Shown here: one piece after another, positions 8,644 to 17,140 of the stretch
How the letters are laid out: the number at the start of each line of letters is the position of its first letter
How positions within the stretch are numbered: the first letter of the stretch is position 1
Assembly: GCA_002404055.1 (NCBI GenBank)
Contig: DHIZ01000244.1
Location: 1-43,382 of the forward strand
Length of the DNA stretch: 43,382 nt
Reading direction: 5' to 3'
From: Chloroflexi bacterium UBA4733
GTDB lineage: Bacteria; Chloroflexota; UBA4733
The notes under the pieces: model-generated
The model's input: only the letters and a program-made list of their open reading frames with translations
Database searches by the model: none
Told to the model about the DNA's origin: nothing
Program-made: the position numbers and the translations under genes

Positions 8644-9276
8644 TCAGGGAGCGCCATGTTCGCCATAGCCCTGTGCCGCGCGGCGGACTGCTGCGACATC
8701 GCCCTGGCGTAATCGCACCAGGGGAACTGCGCCGTCCAGGTAGGGATTCTCCTGGAGGAAGAAGGCCAACTGCATCCAGGCATCATGGCGCGACAGATCA
8801 GTGAAGACCTCTGGGAGGCCGGGCAACAGGCCATGGTCTTGAAACTGCCACAACGGGTAGGCGTAGCCCCTTCGTCCGCCGGACAGCGCCAGTAAGCGGC
8901 CGGCGCGTCGGCGCTTGTCCACTGCCTGCCGAGTGAGGTGCAGCCGCCGTCCCGCTTCCTCAGCCGAGATCGTGCCACCTTCCGCTTGCAGGAGACGCTC
9001 CTTCGCCCGCAGCCCGCGCAGACGCGCCGCGGCCAGCGGATCATAGCGTTGAAGCGCTTCGGTTGCCTCCGGCATCTCCAGTCCGCGCAGGAGCACTGCG
9101 TAGTCGGATGGAGCTTGACTGACCTCGCCGACTTCGCGTTCCGGCAGCAGCGCCGACAGATCAACCAGGGCATTCAGGGCCCGGGTCAGGAAGACCGCGC
9201 GAAGAGGGTGACGACTTGCCTCTCGTAGCCGAGCCACTGCAGAGTCGACGCCGGTCATTGCTGGCGGCGCAGGCAT
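8644..9276 (-). CDS. MbcA/ParS/Xre-type antitoxin-like DNA-binding protein
   Basis: The 210-residue product has a helix-turn-helix near its middle (ISAEEAGRRLHLTRQAVDKR, followed by an Arg-rich RRAGRL stretch) and then YPLWQFQ and LPGLPEV. Its C-terminus (about 165-205) has the DAW..L.FFL...P.L.G..PL..LR.GD pattern of the MbcA/ParS/Xre toxin-binding domain (former DUF2384). In RES-Xre and MbcT-MbcA modules this domain neutralises an NAD+-degrading RES toxin and the helix-turn-helix autoregulates the operon. No RES-domain gene is adjacent here, so it may be an orphan antitoxin or a regulator that adopted the fold. I start at the ATG at 9276 because GGTGGAG lies 6 bases upstream; a TTG at 9294 is less likely. 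Confidence 0.75.
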   Translation of the reverse strand: MPAPPAMTGVDSAVARLREASRHPLRAVFLTRALNALVDLSALLPEREVGEVSQAPSDYAVLLRGLEMPEATEALQRYDPLAAARLRGLRAKERLLQAEGGTISAEEAGRRLHLTRQAVDKRRRAGRLLALSGGRRGYAYPLWQFQDHGLLPGLPEVFTDLSRHDAWMQLAFFLQENPYLDGAVPLVRLRQGDVAAVRRAAQGYGEHGAP

Positions 9277-9308
9277 GGCATTCTCCACCCGCAACTTTAC
9301 GTAGGCGC

Positions 9309-9336
9309 CGTGTATCTACTCATGATACTTCGTCAA
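9309..9336 (-). promoter_or_regulatory. Possible promoter with inverted repeat ahead of the antitoxin-like gene
   Basis: On the minus strand TTGACG (9336-9331) is followed after 16 bases by TACACG (9314-9309), about 33 bases before the start codon. The inverted repeat GTATC/GATAC (9312-9316 and 9324-9328, 7-base spacer) lies between the boxes. This is a natural place for autorepression by the encoded helix-turn-helix protein. The -10 box is weak, so this is tentative. Confidence 0.3.
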
Positions 9337-9677
9337 CCGAACGCTGTCCAGTTCAAGCCGGCGCGGCCTTGCAGTCTGTCGCTCGAGGGAAGGTTCGCCG
9401 CCGACGAGCACAAAAGGCCACAGCGGGTCCGCGAGCGCAGGACTGGCTACCCAGGATGCGGTCCAGCGGCTCACTGCCCATAGCCAGGCCGAGCTGGCGT
9501 TGTTTGAAAAATAACCAAGCAGATTGCCAATTGTCCGGTATTTCCATCGCCTGGGTTGGTAGGGTATTGTCTGTCGAGATGCCGACGCGGGGATCGGCAC
9601 ACCGGGAGCGCTGCCAGGCGATGGCGTCCCTATGACCGGCGAACGACTACCGTGCCGGAGAGGAGTGAACGAAGGCC
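9337..9677. other. Intergenic stretch between divergent genes, no gene recognised
   Basis: About 340 bases separate the minus-strand antitoxin-like gene from the plus-strand FemAB gene. Frames of up to about 95 codons exist on the minus strand, but they have no recognisable domain, poor composition and no ribosome-binding site. It could hold a decayed gene and must hold the promoter of the FemAB operon. Confidence 0.5.
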
Positions 9678-10829
9678 TTGAGTGGACAGCGAACGATCCA
9701 GCAGGCGGCGCTCGCCAACACCCAGATCAGCGTTGCACAACCCCACCCTGTACAACTGACGCACCAGTACGTAACGCGCGTTGTCAATGGCGTCTTGGCC
9801 GCGGACTGGGATTCCTGGTTGGCGCAGTCCCCCGGTGGCGGGCACATCTTGCAGAGCTACGCCTTCGGCGAGTTCAAGCGGACCGTGCGCTGGAAGCCGG
9901 TGCGCCTGGTGCTGGAGCGCGGCGGTGTCGTCATGGGGCTGGGGCAGTTCCTGGTGTACAAGACGCCACTGGTCCCCGGCACCCTCATGTACTGTCCGAA
10001 GGGTCCCTGGCTGCCGTGGGACGACGACGAAGCGCTGCGGGTGTTTTTCGCTGGCGTGCAGCAGGTGGCGCGGCGGCAACGGGCCCATACCGTCAAGATC
10101 GAACCGGAGGTGCGCGAGCAGCAGGCGGCGGTGAAGGCGCAACTGCTGGCCCTTGGCTTCCGCAAGGGGCGTTACGACCTCCAGTTCAAGAGCACGATGC
10201 TGGTCAACCTCACGCCGGCGGAGGATGTGCTGCTCGGGCGGATGAAGGACAAAACGCGCTACAACATCCGGCTAGCCGGCCGCAAAGGTGTGACGGTCGT
10301 CGAGGAGAACTCGTTGGCGGCACGTGAAGCTTTCTTCCGGCTCTTCCAGGTCACCGCCGCGCGCGACGGCTTCGTCCTGCGGCCCTGGACGTACTACCAG
10401 GCGATGTGGCAGCAGATGTACGACGCCGGCCGGGCGCACCTCTTCTTCGCTATGCACGAGGGGCAACGGCTAGCCGGCATCCTGATCTACACCTTCGGCA
10501 CGAAGTATTGGTACATGGTGGGCGCCTCCGGCAACGAGAAGCGCAACCTGATGCCGACCTACCTCCTGCAGTGGGAGGTGATGCGCTGGGCGAAACGCAA
10601 CGGCCTCACCTATTACGACATGGTCGCCATCCCGAACCCTGACCGGCTCAACGAGCAGGACCCGATGTACGGCCTCTACCGCTTCAAGGTCGGCTTTGGT
10701 GGAGAACCAGCCGAGTTCCTGGGCTGTCTCGACCTGCCCACGCGGCCCCTGCTCGCCACCGCCTGGTATGGCTTCGAACCGCTGTACTACCGGCTATACA
10801 TGCGGCTGAAGCACAACAACTATTACTGA
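9678..10829 (+). CDS. FemAB-family aminoacyltransferase (peptidoglycan bridge/FemX-like), copy 1
   Basis: The 383-residue product has the double GNAT-like fold signatures of FemAB proteins: GHILQSYAFGEFKR near the N-terminus, the MYCPKGPWLPW strand, TRYNIRLAGRKGV in the middle and YYDMVAIPNPD near the end. FemX/A/B enzymes add amino acids from aminoacyl-tRNA to the peptidoglycan stem peptide on the cytoplasmic side of the membrane. Related bacterial proteins of this fold also make other amide linkages, so the exact acceptor is unknown. The frame opens at a TTG (9678) with AGGAG 12 bases upstream. The true start may be slightly downstream, because the first ~35 residues are not conserved-looking. 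A paralog follows at 10901. Confidence 0.85.
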   Translation: MSGQRTIQQAALANTQISVAQPHPVQLTHQYVTRVVNGVLAADWDSWLAQSPGGGHILQSYAFGEFKRTVRWKPVRLVLERGGVVMGLGQFLVYKTPLVPGTLMYCPKGPWLPWDDDEALRVFFAGVQQVARRQRAHTVKIEPEVREQQAAVKAQLLALGFRKGRYDLQFKSTMLVNLTPAEDVLLGRMKDKTRYNIRLAGRKGVTVVEENSLAAREAFFRLFQVTAARDGFVLRPWTYYQAMWQQMYDAGRAHLFFAMHEGQRLAGILIYTFGTKYWYMVGASGNEKRNLMPTYLLQWEVMRWAKRNGLTYYDMVAIPNPDRLNEQDPMYGLYRFKVGFGGEPAEFLGCLDLPTRPLLATAWYGFEPLYYRLYMRLKHNNYY

Positions 10830-10900
10830 GGATGCGGCGGACTGGTATTGGCGGCGACCTCGGCCGAGCGAATGGTGGTCGTGGTAGGGAGAACAACAAC

Positions 10901-11968
10901 GTGCGTGTGCCGGCAAATCGCCCATCGGTGCGGGAAATCGGACCGGCGGAACGGGAACGCTGGGACGCCTTCGTCGCCGGAGCCTCGAACGGCCACCTCT
11001 TGCAGGGGTGGGCATGGGGCGAGTTCAAGCGCCAGCACGGCTGGCGACCGGTGCGGCTGGCGCTGGTGCAGGACGGCGAGTGGATAGCGGTTGCGCAGGT
11101 CCTCTTCCGTTCTATCGCCAGCCTTTCTCTGGCCTACGTCCCCCGTGGACCGGTTGCCTCGCTCGATCACCCCGAAGTCTACGCCCAGTTGCTGGCGGGG
11201 TTGCACCGCTACGCTCGCCGCCGGCTGAGCATTGTGCTCAAGCTGGAACCGAACGAACCGGAAGCTCCGGCGCTGAGCGAGTGGCTGGGCCGGCAGGGCT
11301 TCGTGAAGAGCCGGCACACCGCCCAGCCGCGCGCCACGCTCATTCTGGACCTCAAAGGCGGGGAGGAAGCCGTGCTGGCGGCTTTGCCGAAGACGACGCG
11401 CTACCAGATCCGGCTGGCGGAACGACGCGGCGTCCAGGCAAGGGTCGCCCGCGACGATGTCGACGTCCAGAAGTTTGCTGCCCTCATGGCGACGACCGGC
11501 GAGCGTGCGGGCTTCGCTGTTCGGTCGCCAGGCTACTACCATGACGTGCTACGCCTCTTTCGGGAGCGCGGTCAGGCCGAACTCTTGCTGGCGGAACTGG
11601 ATGAACAGCTAATCGCCGGGGTGATGGTCTTCGCCTTTGGACCGGAAGGCGTCTACATGTACGCCGCCTCGACCAACGACCACAAGGAGGCGAGTCCTAA
11701 CGACCTCCTACAGTGGCGGGCGATCCAGTGGTGCATCAAAAAAGGGTGCGCGCGCTACGACCTCTGGGGGATCCCGCCGGAGGCCGAAACGGGGAAGCCG
11801 GAGAATGGCTCCGGCACGCCGGACTCCGCTGATGGCCTGTGGGGCGTCTACCGCTTCAAGCGGCGCTTCGCCAAACGGGCAATTCACTACATCGGCGCTT
11901 ACGACTACCCCTACCTGCCGCCGCTCTACCGGCTGTGGGCCCGACTGCGGAGGAACATGGGGCTGTAG
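10901..11968 (+). CDS. FemAB-family aminoacyltransferase, copy 2
   Basis: This paralog of the preceding gene shares GHLLQGWAWGEFKR, AYVPRGPVASL, TRYQIRLAERRGV and the C-terminal YDLWGIPPEAE block. I place the start at GTG 10901, with AGGGAG about 9 bases upstream. The frame extends to an ATG at 10832, but those extra 23 residues are Gly/Arg-rich and unlike the family. It lies 71 bases after copy 1, so both are probably cotranscribed. In peptidoglycan biosynthesis, tandem FemAB genes often add successive bridge residues, which is a reasonable but unproven reading here. The two copies are clearly diverged, so this is not a recent duplication. Confidence 0.86.
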   Translation: MRVPANRPSVREIGPAERERWDAFVAGASNGHLLQGWAWGEFKRQHGWRPVRLALVQDGEWIAVAQVLFRSIASLSLAYVPRGPVASLDHPEVYAQLLAGLHRYARRRLSIVLKLEPNEPEAPALSEWLGRQGFVKSRHTAQPRATLILDLKGGEEAVLAALPKTTRYQIRLAERRGVQARVARDDVDVQKFAALMATTGERAGFAVRSPGYYHDVLRLFRERGQAELLLAELDEQLIAGVMVFAFGPEGVYMYAASTNDHKEASPNDLLQWRAIQWCIKKGCARYDLWGIPPEAETGKPENGSGTPDSADGLWGVYRFKRRFAKRAIHYIGAYDYPYLPPLYRLWARLRRNMGL

Positions 11969-12087
11969 AAGGCCACTGGCTGCCAATATCGAGGTCGCCG
12001 TCACTCTCTGAAGTAGCAGCGACACCCGTTCGGGAACCGTGCTTTAGCTTATCTTTACATTTGCCGGGTAGAGTGCCCGCCATCGGC

Positions 12088-14397
12088 ATGCTCGGGAGCG
12101 ACCGCTGCTCTGGGCCAGTGAAAGAGGCTGTCGCCCTGCTCCGCTCCCCCGCGCTCGCTTCAGCGGTATGGCCGGCCAAAGCCGGGATTGCCGTTCCGCG
12201 CTTCCTGCATGAGTCCTGGCCTCGCCACTGGCGGGACGGCCTGGCGCTGGTAGTACTCTGGCTGCTTGTCCTTACCTTCTTCTGGCGCCTGATCACTCCC
12301 GACGTAGCGGAGCGCCAGTACTACGTGAACGGCGACTTCACCTGGAAAGAACAGGCTCAGGATACGATTGGTTCCCGTTCCTGGGCCGCCGGGCAACTGC
12401 CCCTCTGGAACCCGACGATTTACGGAGGACAGCCCATCGCTGCCGACTCCGGCAGCGGCATCTTTTATCCGATTGACATCCTCTTCGATGCCACAGCGGG
12501 AAGTGCTGGCGTCTCTCTGCTCCGCCTGGAATGGCGCGTTGTGCTGGACTACATGCTGGCGACCACACTGGCCTATGCCTTCTTCCGGCGCATCAGCGGC
12601 GCTGTGCTCCCGGCGCTGGGCGGCGCCGTGCTCTTTGCTTTTAGCGGATACCTCACCAGCTACCCGCCCCACCAACTAGACATCCTGGAGACGGGCACGT
12701 GGTTGCCGCTCGCCCTGCTGGCGGTTCATCAAGTGGTATCGGAGGCTGGTCGGGCAAGACGGCGCTGGGCGATGTTGGGCGGTCTGGCCCTGGGCCTCAC
12801 GTTGCTGGCCGGACACCCGCAGACGGCGTTGTATGTGGTCGATGCGACGATCGCCTACCTCGTGTATCAGATGGCCACCCGGCGCATCTGGCGCCCCGTG
12901 CTTCCCGAGGCAGGCATCGCTATGCTGATCGCCTTAGGTTTGGGAGCCATCCAGCTCGTGCCGTCGCTGGAGTTCTTCCCGCTTTCCAATCGCACAAGCA
13001 TTCCAGACGCCGCCGCCCGCGCGGGCCTGGCCATTCCCTCCCTGCCAGGTCTTGTTCTACCGCATTACGCCGACCAGGCCGCCCTCTACGTCGGCGCCGG
13101 AGGCCTGATCCTGGCGGCTTTCGGAGCCTGGCGCCGCCGCCGTCAGGCCGGCGGCTTCTGGTTCGTGCTGGGGATCGTGGCATTCCTGCTGGCTCTGGGC
13201 GGCCAGACGCCGCTCTATCCGGTCTTCGCCCATCTGGGATTCGGCCTTATCCGTGACCAGAGCCGAGCGGTCTTTCTGATCAGCTTTGCTGTCGCGACGC
13301 TTGCCACCTTTGGCCTGGCAGAGATCCGCCAACTGCACCGGCCGCAGGGCATCCTGCTGCTCACGGCACTGGCGGTGACGGCCGGACCGGTGGCTACCCT
13401 CGTGCTCCATCGCCTGAATGACTCCCTGGCGGGAGGCGCCCAGGACGCACCGGCCTTGCTGCGCGCTGAGCTCGGTGCGCTCGTCGTCCTGGCCGGGCTG
13501 CTGGCCCACCGGCGCGCGCGCTGGTCCCCGCAGCTACCGCTGTTGGCCCTCATTGCCCTCCTGGCGGTCGATGCGATGGCGGTGAACTGGAACAATAACC
13601 TGACGCGCCAGCGTCCAGCGCCGGCCGATGGACTGCCCAGCACCATCACGTTCCTCCGCACCCTGCCCCAGCCGTTTCGCATTGCCACGGACGGTGATGG
13701 GCTAATTCCGGCCAACGACATTGGCACGTATGGCCTGGCGACCGACCAGGGCTACAACGACTTCCGCCTTTCCGCGGTGAACGCCTTGCTCACGTCGAGC
13801 AACCTCTGGCGCACCTGGCAGTTGTTGGACGTCCACGAGTTCTTGACGACGCGCACGTTTGGCGCGCCGTATACCCTGCAGCAGACAGACCACGGTGTCC
13901 ACACCTATGCCGTCGCCGGCACGCTGCCGAATGTCTGGGCAGTCTGGCGCTACCAGGTGACGGCAAACTCCCCGGCCTCGCTGGCCGCCGTCCTCGCTCC
14001 TGGCTTTGACCCCGGCCAGGAAGTGGTGTTGGATCGGCCGCCAGATCTGGCTATCCCGCCCCTGCCACAACACGCCCAACAGATCAGCGAAGTGGTGACG
14101 TCGGCGGAGGCCGTGACGATTACGGCGCAGGTGGACCAGCCGGCCATCCTGGTCCGCAGCAGCGCCTACTATCCGGGATGGGTGGTCACCATCGACGGTC
14201 AGCGAGCGCCGTTGTTGCGCGCCGACCATGCGCTCCAGGCGGTGGCTATCCCGGCTGGACGCCACGTGGTGTCCTTTACTTTTGACCCCTGGAGCGTCAA
14301 GGCGGGTGCGGCACTCACGGCGCTGACCATCCTGGGCTGCGTACTCGGGCTGTGGAGGCTGGGCCGCCGGCCCGCCCTTTCGGCCACCGGCACATGA
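12088..14397 (+). CDS. YfhO-like multi-pass membrane protein
   Basis: From the ATG at 12088 the product is about 769 residues. It has a cytosolic N-terminus, a first membrane segment (LALVVLWLLVLTFFW) and then NGDFTWKEQ and PLWNPTIYGGQP, a pattern typical of YfhO proteins (YfhO family, PF09586). About ten further hydrophobic segments follow, and a soluble C-terminal domain ends in a last membrane helix (LTALTILGCVLGLW). YfhO proteins are thought to act in cell-envelope glycosylation in the GT-C style, but the donor and acceptor are mostly unknown. The frame is open further upstream into the FemAB gene, and that part reads like shadow sequence. A GTG at 12073 is an alternative start. Its position after two FemAB genes supports an envelope role. 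Confidence 0.83.
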   Translation: MLGSDRCSGPVKEAVALLRSPALASAVWPAKAGIAVPRFLHESWPRHWRDGLALVVLWLLVLTFFWRLITPDVAERQYYVNGDFTWKEQAQDTIGSRSWAAGQLPLWNPTIYGGQPIAADSGSGIFYPIDILFDATAGSAGVSLLRLEWRVVLDYMLATTLAYAFFRRISGAVLPALGGAVLFAFSGYLTSYPPHQLDILETGTWLPLALLAVHQVVSEAGRARRRWAMLGGLALGLTLLAGHPQTALYVVDATIAYLVYQMATRRIWRPVLPEAGIAMLIALGLGAIQLVPSLEFFPLSNRTSIPDAAARAGLAIPSLPGLVLPHYADQAALYVGAGGLILAAFGAWRRRRQAGGFWFVLGIVAFLLALGGQTPLYPVFAHLGFGLIRDQSRAVFLISFAVATLATFGLAEIRQLHRPQGILLLTALAVTAGPVATLVLHRLNDSLAGGAQDAPALLRAELGALVVLAGLLAHRRARWSPQLPLLALIALLAVDAMAVNWNNNLTRQRPAPADGLPSTITFLRTLPQPFRIATDGDGLIPANDIGTYGLATDQGYNDFRLSAVNALLTSSNLWRTWQLLDVHEFLTTRTFGAPYTLQQTDHGVHTYAVAGTLPNVWAVWRYQVTANSPASLAAVLAPGFDPGQEVVLDRPPDLAIPPLPQHAQQISEVVTSAEAVTITAQVDQPAILVRSSAYYPGWVVTIDGQRAPLLRADHALQAVAIPAGRHVVSFTFDPWSVKAGAALTALTILGCVLGLWRLGRRPALSATGT

Positions 14398-14427
14398 CAA
14401 GCGGCGAGGCTTTATACTCCTTGTCAT
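14394..14427 (+). terminator. Inverted repeat at the end of the YfhO-like gene
   Basis: ATGACAAG (14394-14401) and CTTGTCAT (14420-14427) form a perfect 8-base inverted repeat with an 18-base loop spanning the stop codon. No T-run follows, so termination is uncertain; an operator for the downstream AMP-ligase gene is the alternative. Confidence 0.35.
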
Positions 14428-14504
14428 TCGCTATGCTTGCACGGTGAGCGATTGACCGAACGGCTCGGCGCGACGCGCCAATCTGGATTCAGGGAGAGTC
14501 AGCC

Positions 14505-16169
14505 GTGCCATGGCATCCCGGTTCCATCGTCCAGGCGCTGCTGAACGCGGTCCATGTGTCGCCGGGGCGACCCGCGCTGCTCTTCGGTGACAGGACCTGG
14601 ACCTACCAGGACCTTGTGGACGGCGCGGCTGCCTGGGCTGGCGGCTTGCGGCGCTGGGGCCTCCGGCCGGACGACCGGGTTGCCCTGTTCCTGGATAACA
14701 GCCCTGCGTTCGTGACCGCCTACCTGGGCATCCACATGGCCGGTGGCATCGCCGTGCTCGTCAATACCCAGTATCGCCAGGTTGAACTGCGCCACATTCT
14801 GCGCGACGCCGACGTGCGCTTATGTATCACCGATCCGCTGCGCCTTCCAGAGCTCGCCCGCATCGAGCAGGACGCGCCGGCGCTGGAAGCTATTATCATT
14901 GCCGGCCGGTCGGCAGACGACGCGGACGCCGACGATGGGCTGTCACGGGTTCCACGCCTGACGTCGGGAGAGGTGTGCTCCTCGAACGGCGCCGGCGCCG
15001 TTCGCGCCCCGGACCCCACGACAATCGCCCTCATCATCTACACCTCGGGTACGACGGGTCGCTCCAAAGGCGCGATGCTGACGCACCAGAATATGGCGGC
15101 CAACAGCGCAGCCATCGTGGAGGCCTGGCGCTGGACGCAGCAGGATCGCCTGCTGCTTGCCTTGCCGCTTTTTCACGTTCACGGCCTGACTGTCGGCATC
15201 AACGGCGCCTTGCTCACCGGAGGGAGCGTGGACCTGCGCCCGCGCTTCGACGCTGCCGCCATCTACAACACGTTGCTGCGCGGCGAGACGACGATGTTCT
15301 TTGGTGTGCCGACCATGTACACGCGGCTGATTGCCGAGGCGCAGGGCCGCCCGGAGCGGCCGCCGCCGCTCCGCCTGTACGTGTCCGGCTCCGCGCCACT
15401 GAGTGTGCAGACCTCTGAGGAGTTCCGCGCACTCTTCGGCCAGCCTATCCTGGAGCGCTACGGCATGACCGAGACCCTGATGAACCTGAGCAACCCGTTC
15501 GACGGCGAACGTCGCCCCGGCACAGTCGGCCAGCCCTTCCCTGGTCAAGAAGCGCGCATCGTCGACATCCAGACGCGCCAACCCATCCTCGACGAGACCC
15601 TGGGGGAGATCGAGGTGCGCGGTCCCCACGTGTGCAAAGGTTACTGGCGGCAGCCGGAGGCGACCGCCGCTGCCTTCTCTGCCGACGGCTGGTTCGCCAC
15701 CGGCGACCTCGGTTGGCGCAGCGCCGACGGCTATTACACCATTGCCGGGCGCGCTCGGGAACTGATCATCAGCGGCGGCTACAACATCTACCCCCGCGAG
15801 GTGGAAGAAGTGCTGGAACGCCACCCGGCGGTGGCCGAAGCCGGCGTGCTCGGGCTGCCGGACCCCGACTTTGGCGAACAGGTCGTTGCAGCCGTTGTGC
15901 TTCACCCGGAGGCGGCGCTGCCGACCGAAGGCCGCAATGGGCTCAGCGCCGAACTGGTCGCCCTTTGCCGTAACCAACTGGCCAGCTACAAGAAGCCCCG
16001 CCGGATGGTGTACCTTGACGCCCTGCCCCGCAACGCCCTGGGCAAAGTCCAGAAGCACATCTTGCGCGAGTGGATTGAGGCCGGCCACGTGGCGCCGGCC
16101 CCTACGCCTGATACTGAGCGGCGCACCCACTCAGCCTCGGTCGCCACAGACGGTAGGCGCACAGTATAG
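14505..16169 (+). CDS. Acyl-CoA synthetase, malonyl-CoA synthetase (MatB/ACSF3)-like
   Basis: The 554-residue protein belongs to the ANL adenylating superfamily. The ATP-binding loop YTSGTTGRSKG starts near residue 179, LPLFHVHGLTVGINGALLTGG follows, the A5 motif YGMTET is near 318, SGGYNIYPREVEE lies in the hinge region and the catalytic Lys is in NALGKVQK near 513. The segments FHVHGL and MNLSNPFDGERRPGTVG resemble MatB/ACSF3, which make malonyl- or methylmalonyl-CoA from the free acid, ATP and CoA. Substrate choice depends on an acyl-pocket Arg that I cannot verify without alignment. Another short-chain acid remains possible. The start is GTG at 14505, with GGGAGAG about 7 bases upstream. 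It precedes two sugar-isomerase genes, but no obvious shared pathway links them. Confidence 0.85.
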   Translation: MPWHPGSIVQALLNAVHVSPGRPALLFGDRTWTYQDLVDGAAAWAGGLRRWGLRPDDRVALFLDNSPAFVTAYLGIHMAGGIAVLVNTQYRQVELRHILRDADVRLCITDPLRLPELARIEQDAPALEAIIIAGRSADDADADDGLSRVPRLTSGEVCSSNGAGAVRAPDPTTIALIIYTSGTTGRSKGAMLTHQNMAANSAAIVEAWRWTQQDRLLLALPLFHVHGLTVGINGALLTGGSVDLRPRFDAAAIYNTLLRGETTMFFGVPTMYTRLIAEAQGRPERPPPLRLYVSGSAPLSVQTSEEFRALFGQPILERYGMTETLMNLSNPFDGERRPGTVGQPFPGQEARIVDIQTRQPILDETLGEIEVRGPHVCKGYWRQPEATAAAFSADGWFATGDLGWRSADGYYTIAGRARELIISGGYNIYPREVEEVLERHPAVAEAGVLGLPDPDFGEQVVAAVVLHPEAALPTEGRNGLSAELVALCRNQLASYKKPRRMVYLDALPRNALGKVQKHILREWIEAGHVAPAPTPDTERRTHSASVATDGRRTV

Positions 16170-16251
16170 AACAATCCAGCAAGCGCCATGGAGGAAGCGT
16201 CTGCGGGTGCTACCATTGGGACCCGAGTAATCGTTGGACTGGAGTGAAGCC

Positions 16252-17064
16252 TTGCTTAAGGGAATATGTCTGGGCAGCCTGGCCGGGGCGACGCTGCAAG
16301 CGAAGCTGGAGTTGGCGCGAGCCACCGGCTTTGACGCGGTAGAGCTGGGCAACCTCAACGAGCGCGGCGCCGTGACGCCGTCGATGACGGACGACCAGGT
16401 GCGCGCCCTACTGCCGTTGTTTGAGGCGACCGTGCCGGCGCACGGCATGTTCGCCGGCGACGCCTGGGCTGTGCCGCTCACGGCTCCCGATCCGGCGGTA
16501 CGCCAGCGCGGCCTGGACCTCATGTACCGCTCGGTCGACGTAGCCGTGCTGCTGGGTATGAGTTCCTTGCTGATCGTGCCGGGCGTCGTCAACGACGACG
16601 TCGCCTATGACCAGGCCTACGATTGGGCCCAGGAAGCGCTGCGCAAGCTGGCGGAACGAGCCAGGGGCAGCGGGCTACTATTGGGCATCGAGAATGTCGG
16701 TAACAAGATGCTGCTCTCCCCGCTGGAAAACGTCCGCTTCATCGACGAGATTGGCGACCCGAACTTCGGCGCCTACTTCGATGTCGGCAACATCCTGGGT
16801 ACCGGCTACCCCGACCAGTGGATACGCATCCTCGGGCCGCGGATCAAGCGCATCCACGTGAAGGACCGCAAGGCGGGACCGACGGGCGGTGGCATGCCGC
16901 TGCTGGCCGGTGACGTCCCCTGGGATCGGGTTATGCGGGAATTGCGCGCGATTGGCTATGACAGCTACCTCACTGCCGAGATCGGCACCTTCAAGCACCA
17001 CGCCGAAGAGGGCGCGACGCAGATCTCGCGCAGTCTCGACGCCTTGATCAACTCAGCCGAGTAG
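16252..17064 (+). CDS. Sugar phosphate isomerase/epimerase, TIM-barrel family, copy 1
   Basis: The ~270-residue product has the xylose-isomerase-like/AP-endonuclease-2 TIM barrel. Its metal- and substrate-binding blocks are LGIENVGNK, GAYFDVGN, IKRIHVKD and LTAEIG, in the expected order. Enzymes of this family isomerise or epimerise sugars, inositol-derived ketoses or their phosphates with a divalent metal. I start at TTG 16252, where GGAGTG lies 6 bases upstream and the N-terminus LKGICLG lines up with KKGICYG of the next gene; a TTG at 16234 is less well supported. It shares barrel motifs with the gene at 17141, and the pair is a diverged tandem duplication, probably cotranscribed (76-base gap). 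Confidence 0.85.
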   Translation: MLKGICLGSLAGATLQAKLELARATGFDAVELGNLNERGAVTPSMTDDQVRALLPLFEATVPAHGMFAGDAWAVPLTAPDPAVRQRGLDLMYRSVDVAVLLGMSSLLIVPGVVNDDVAYDQAYDWAQEALRKLAERARGSGLLLGIENVGNKMLLSPLENVRFIDEIGDPNFGAYFDVGNILGTGYPDQWIRILGPRIKRIHVKDRKAGPTGGGMPLLAGDVPWDRVMRELRAIGYDSYLTAEIGTFKHHAEEGATQISRSLDALINSAE

Positions 17065-17140
17065 AGTCCGCACGCCACGGGGTCACGGCGCGTTCCGCGC
17101 TGCGACGGAACACCTCAGACGAAAAGGAAAGAGCGACACT

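Noticed and set aside
14943..16130. Minus-strand frame of about 395 codons opposite the acyl-CoA synthetase
   Set aside because: The plus-strand protein has all ANL motifs; the antisense product has none.
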